Shown piece by piece: positions 62,031-64,000 of a stretch of DNA of 64,000 bases. The stretch spans positions 5,394,001-5,458,000 of the forward strand of contig NC_018681.1 of assembly GCF_000250675.2 (NCBI RefSeq), given 5' to 3'. The notes beneath the pieces were generated by a model that was not told the DNA's origin, did not search any database, and saw only the letters and a list, made by a program, of their open reading frames with translations. Origin of the DNA: Nocardia brasiliensis ATCC 700358 (GTDB lineage: Bacteria; Actinomycetota; Actinomycetes; Mycobacteriales; Mycobacteriaceae). The position numbers and the translations under genes are program-made. Position 1 is the stretch's first letter. Each line of letters starts with the position of its first letter.

Positions 62031-62772
62031 TCGACCTGCTCGCCGCTGTCCACTACCGACCGCCTTTCGACACGGTCGCCCCAGTATGCGCGCTGAATCG
62101 CAGTTTCCCAATGGTGGTAGCGGGCAGTAAACCAGAGCTAATTCCCTTCCCCGCTGGGGGAAGACCGGGCAATCTGCCGATAACATCGGAATGAGCGGCC
62201 GCTGCGTAACATCTCGGCGAACTCATTTTTAAAAGCGTAGGGCATGACCGGTCATTTGCGGACCGAAAGTTTGGTTGCTCACCGTGGCCGATGGCATCGG
62301 CCAGGCGCGTCGACGTCGCCGACCAGTCGCGCCACCGGATGAACAAGGCCAGCATGCCGCCTCCACGGCTGCCAGGCTGTCGCCGGTGAGCATCGCGCCA
62401 CCGTCGGATCGAGACCACCGACTTCAGAGGCGAACAAGCGTTCGACCTAGCTGGTTTGCTCTGGTCCCTCGTGGCCGACGCGACATTGCCGACACATAAT
62501 CCCTGTATCGGGAATCCGCCGCGGTGCACAGGTGAGGTCGTACTGACGTGCACCATACGGATTCGAGCGATATTGCTCGCGATTGCGGGGACCCTACATT
62601 CATCCTCTCATCGCATGCCCGGCCGCACCGCGGAGAACAGTATCGACGCACTACAGAAAGGTCTGGAACGCGAATCTTGGAGGTCGAGTACCGATGTGCG
62701 GCATCGACCGCAGGCATTGGCCGGCAACGACCCCTCGCTCACGTCGGAACCCCCTAGGCGCGCCGACTCAAC
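62031..62772. other. Gene-free interval of 742 bases
   Basis: No domain-bearing frame with a good start was found on either strand. Part of it (about 62210-62280) is lower in GC (GAACTCATTTTTAAAAGCG), a possible promoter zone for the NlpC/P60-eccA operon. The rest is unexplained. Confidence 0.45.
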
Positions 62773-64000
62773 TTACTGGCGAGCTGTGGTGACTTCGGGG
62801 ACCGGCGGTACCGCAGCGGCCGTAGCGGTGACTTGCGGAGCGGTCACGCCGACGTTCTCCGGCGCCATGGCGGTGCCCGCCGGGCGCAGGAAATGTTCGA
62901 AGTTTCCGTACTGTCCGTGCCCGTCCTCGGGCGGCCGATTCGGGTCCAACGGAACAAGCGCCCCGTTCACGATTGTGTGCAGGCCGGTGTCGTCGGCCAG
63001 CACCAATGCGGTGCGATGCTCCCACTTCACCACATCACCCGACCGCACCTCGGCTTCGGGAATCTGTGTCCACGACGCGGGGTCTCCAGCCGTCCCGTTG
63101 TACGCCGCGACGGCGTCGCTGCCGTTGGGATTGCTCACCGCGGCGTGCACAGCCCCTGCCACCACTTCGGAAACCCGATAGTTGTGGCCATCCAACGGCA
63201 GGTCGACGTTTCGCGGCACAACTGGTGGTGGCGGCACCGGAGGTGGAGCGCCCACCGCCGTCGGCTGCACCCCCTCCGGCGCGGCAGGTGCGGCTCCGGC
63301 AGCAGGAGGACCAACCAACGGCAGCGGTTGCTCGATTTGCCGTGCGTGGTCGAATTCCGCGCGCTCGCGCTCGCGTTCTTGCTGCCGTTGCTGCTGCGCT
63401 ATCGCATCGCTCATCATCTTGCCGGCGACCGGAGCGAACTGTGCGGCAGCCATCGCCAAGAGCGGTGCGGCCGCCACCATACCGTTCGTGGGATCTCCAC
63501 CTGCGGCGGTGCCGGAAGAGTTGCGGTCGTCGGCTGCCGACTCGATCAAATCGGCGAGGCTCTCGTCTGACTCCGGTCGATCCACTTCGCCGGCTGGCCC
63601 TTCCACATCAGCCAAGCCCGGTATGCCGTCGGTCAACCCAGGATCGGCGCCACTCGCGGCTTGCAGAGTCGTGGAGGCGGGGCTACCGGGCGGGACGGTC
63701 GGTCCGCCGGAATCGCCTGGAGGGAGATCCGCAACGGAACCCGGAGGCGGGGCATCGGGGTCGGCGGGCGCGGGCGGGCCCGGCGGCGGGCCGGGATCTG
63801 GATTGTCGATCTCCTCGGCCTTCTTGATCAGATCGTTCCGCAACGCGTCGATCCGGTCCACTGCAGTTCTCACGGTGTTGTAAACAGCTTGAATCATTTT
63901 GCTGTCGTTGGGAAATGCCGGCCGACCTGTCCACCCGTTCGCCAGGTTGCTCACCGCCAGCACTACGTTAAGCATGGAAACAGCGAAACTGATGTCGTTC
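62773..64000 (-). CDS. Proline-rich ESX-like protein, 5' end outside window
   Basis: The frame is open to the right edge of the window, so the N-terminus is missing. An ATG at 63975 lies in frame, but the codons upstream (NDISFAVS) continue a hydrophobic stretch, so a start outside is likely. The visible part has an N-terminal helical region (SNLANGWTGRPAFPNDSKMI, AVYNTVRTAVDRIDALRND), a long Pro/Gly/Asp-rich middle, and a C-terminal domain with HNYRVSEVVAGAVHAAVSNP and VRSGDVVKWEHRTALVLAD. This looks like an ESX substrate or wall protein. It is 742 bases upstream of the NlpC/P60 gene. Confidence 0.6.
   Translation of the reverse strand, partial: NDISFAVSMLNVVLAVSNLANGWTGRPAFPNDSKMIQAVYNTVRTAVDRIDALRNDLIKKAEEIDNPDPGPPPGPPAPADPDAPPPGSVADLPPGDSGGPTVPPGSPASTTLQAASGADPGLTDGIPGLADVEGPAGEVDRPESDESLADLIESAADDRNSSGTAAGGDPTNGMVAAAPLLAMAAAQFAPVAGKMMSDAIAQQQRQQERERERAEFDHARQIEQPLPLVGPPAAGAAPAAPEGVQPTAVGAPPPVPPPPVVPRNVDLPLDGHNYRVSEVVAGAVHAAVSNPNGSDAVAAYNGTAGDPASWTQIPEAEVRSGDVVKWEHRTALVLADDTGLHTIVNGALVPLDPNRPPEDGHGQYGNFEHFLRPAGTAMAPENVGVTAPQVTATAAAVPPVPEVTTARQ

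Noticed and set aside
62053..62556. A 167-codon minus-strand gene between the NlpC/P60 gene and the last gene
   Set aside because: It has no domain, mixed composition and no ribosome binding site, and it overlaps the start of the NlpC/P60 gene.

Overview
The window is about 62-65% GC by eye and carries a complete type VII (ESX) secretion locus with PE, PPE, EspG and Ecc genes, a very large NAD-dependent glutamate dehydrogenase, and many small exported proteins. This points to a mycolic-acid actinobacterium, most likely Nocardia or a close relative. The assignment comes from gene content; no rRNA or other marker gene is present.

Region 1 (1-21.9 kb) is an accessory metabolic region. It holds a GNAT fragment cut by the window edge, a VOC protein, an ABM-type protein, a YbdK-type carboxylate-amine ligase, a TipA-like MerR regulator, a kinase-fold phosphotransferase and a cytochrome P450 that lacks the EXXR motif. 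Two paralogous SAM methyltransferases are also here. A compact plus-strand operon (10.4-17.0 kb) encodes a circularly permuted ATP-grasp ligase, a fold-type II PLP enzyme, an HD-like protein, an inositol-monophosphatase-like protein, a HisC-like aminotransferase and an FAD-linked oxidase. A divergent aminotransferase/LysR pair follows. At 20.6-21.7 kb a second HisC-like gene has lost the PLP lysine and other cofactor contacts and looks like a pseudoenzyme. The operon resembles an undescribed small-molecule pathway; its product cannot be read from the sequence.

Region 2 (21.9-27.4 kb) holds two paralogous six-cysteine secreted proteins around two unrecognised soluble proteins, a secreted-type lysozyme-domain protein, a short membrane protein, a DUF4254-like protein and an unannotated 19-codon ORF with a strong ribosome binding site.

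Region 3 (27.5-34.7 kb) is a type I-E Cascade operon (cse1-cse2-cas7e-cas5e-cas6e) with no cas3, cas1, cas2 or CRISPR array in the window. A 467-residue unknown protein and a second DUF4254-like protein lie upstream.

Region 4 (35-44 kb) holds a second MerR regulator, a one-TM protein, an SPFH/zinc-ribbon protein, and an operon of a TM/discoidin-like protein, a zinc-ribbon membrane protein and the large glutamate dehydrogenase.

Region 5 (43.9-64 kb, all minus strand) is an ESX locus in the order NlpC/P60 - eccA - eccB - eccC - PE - PPE - esx - esx - espG - MinD-like ATPase - eccD - mycP - eccE - EspR-like regulator. The core order matches mycobacterial ESX-3 with a MinD-like gene inserted before eccD. 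Adjacent reading frames overlap by ATGA or GTGA, which suggests translational coupling. The last gene runs off the right edge.
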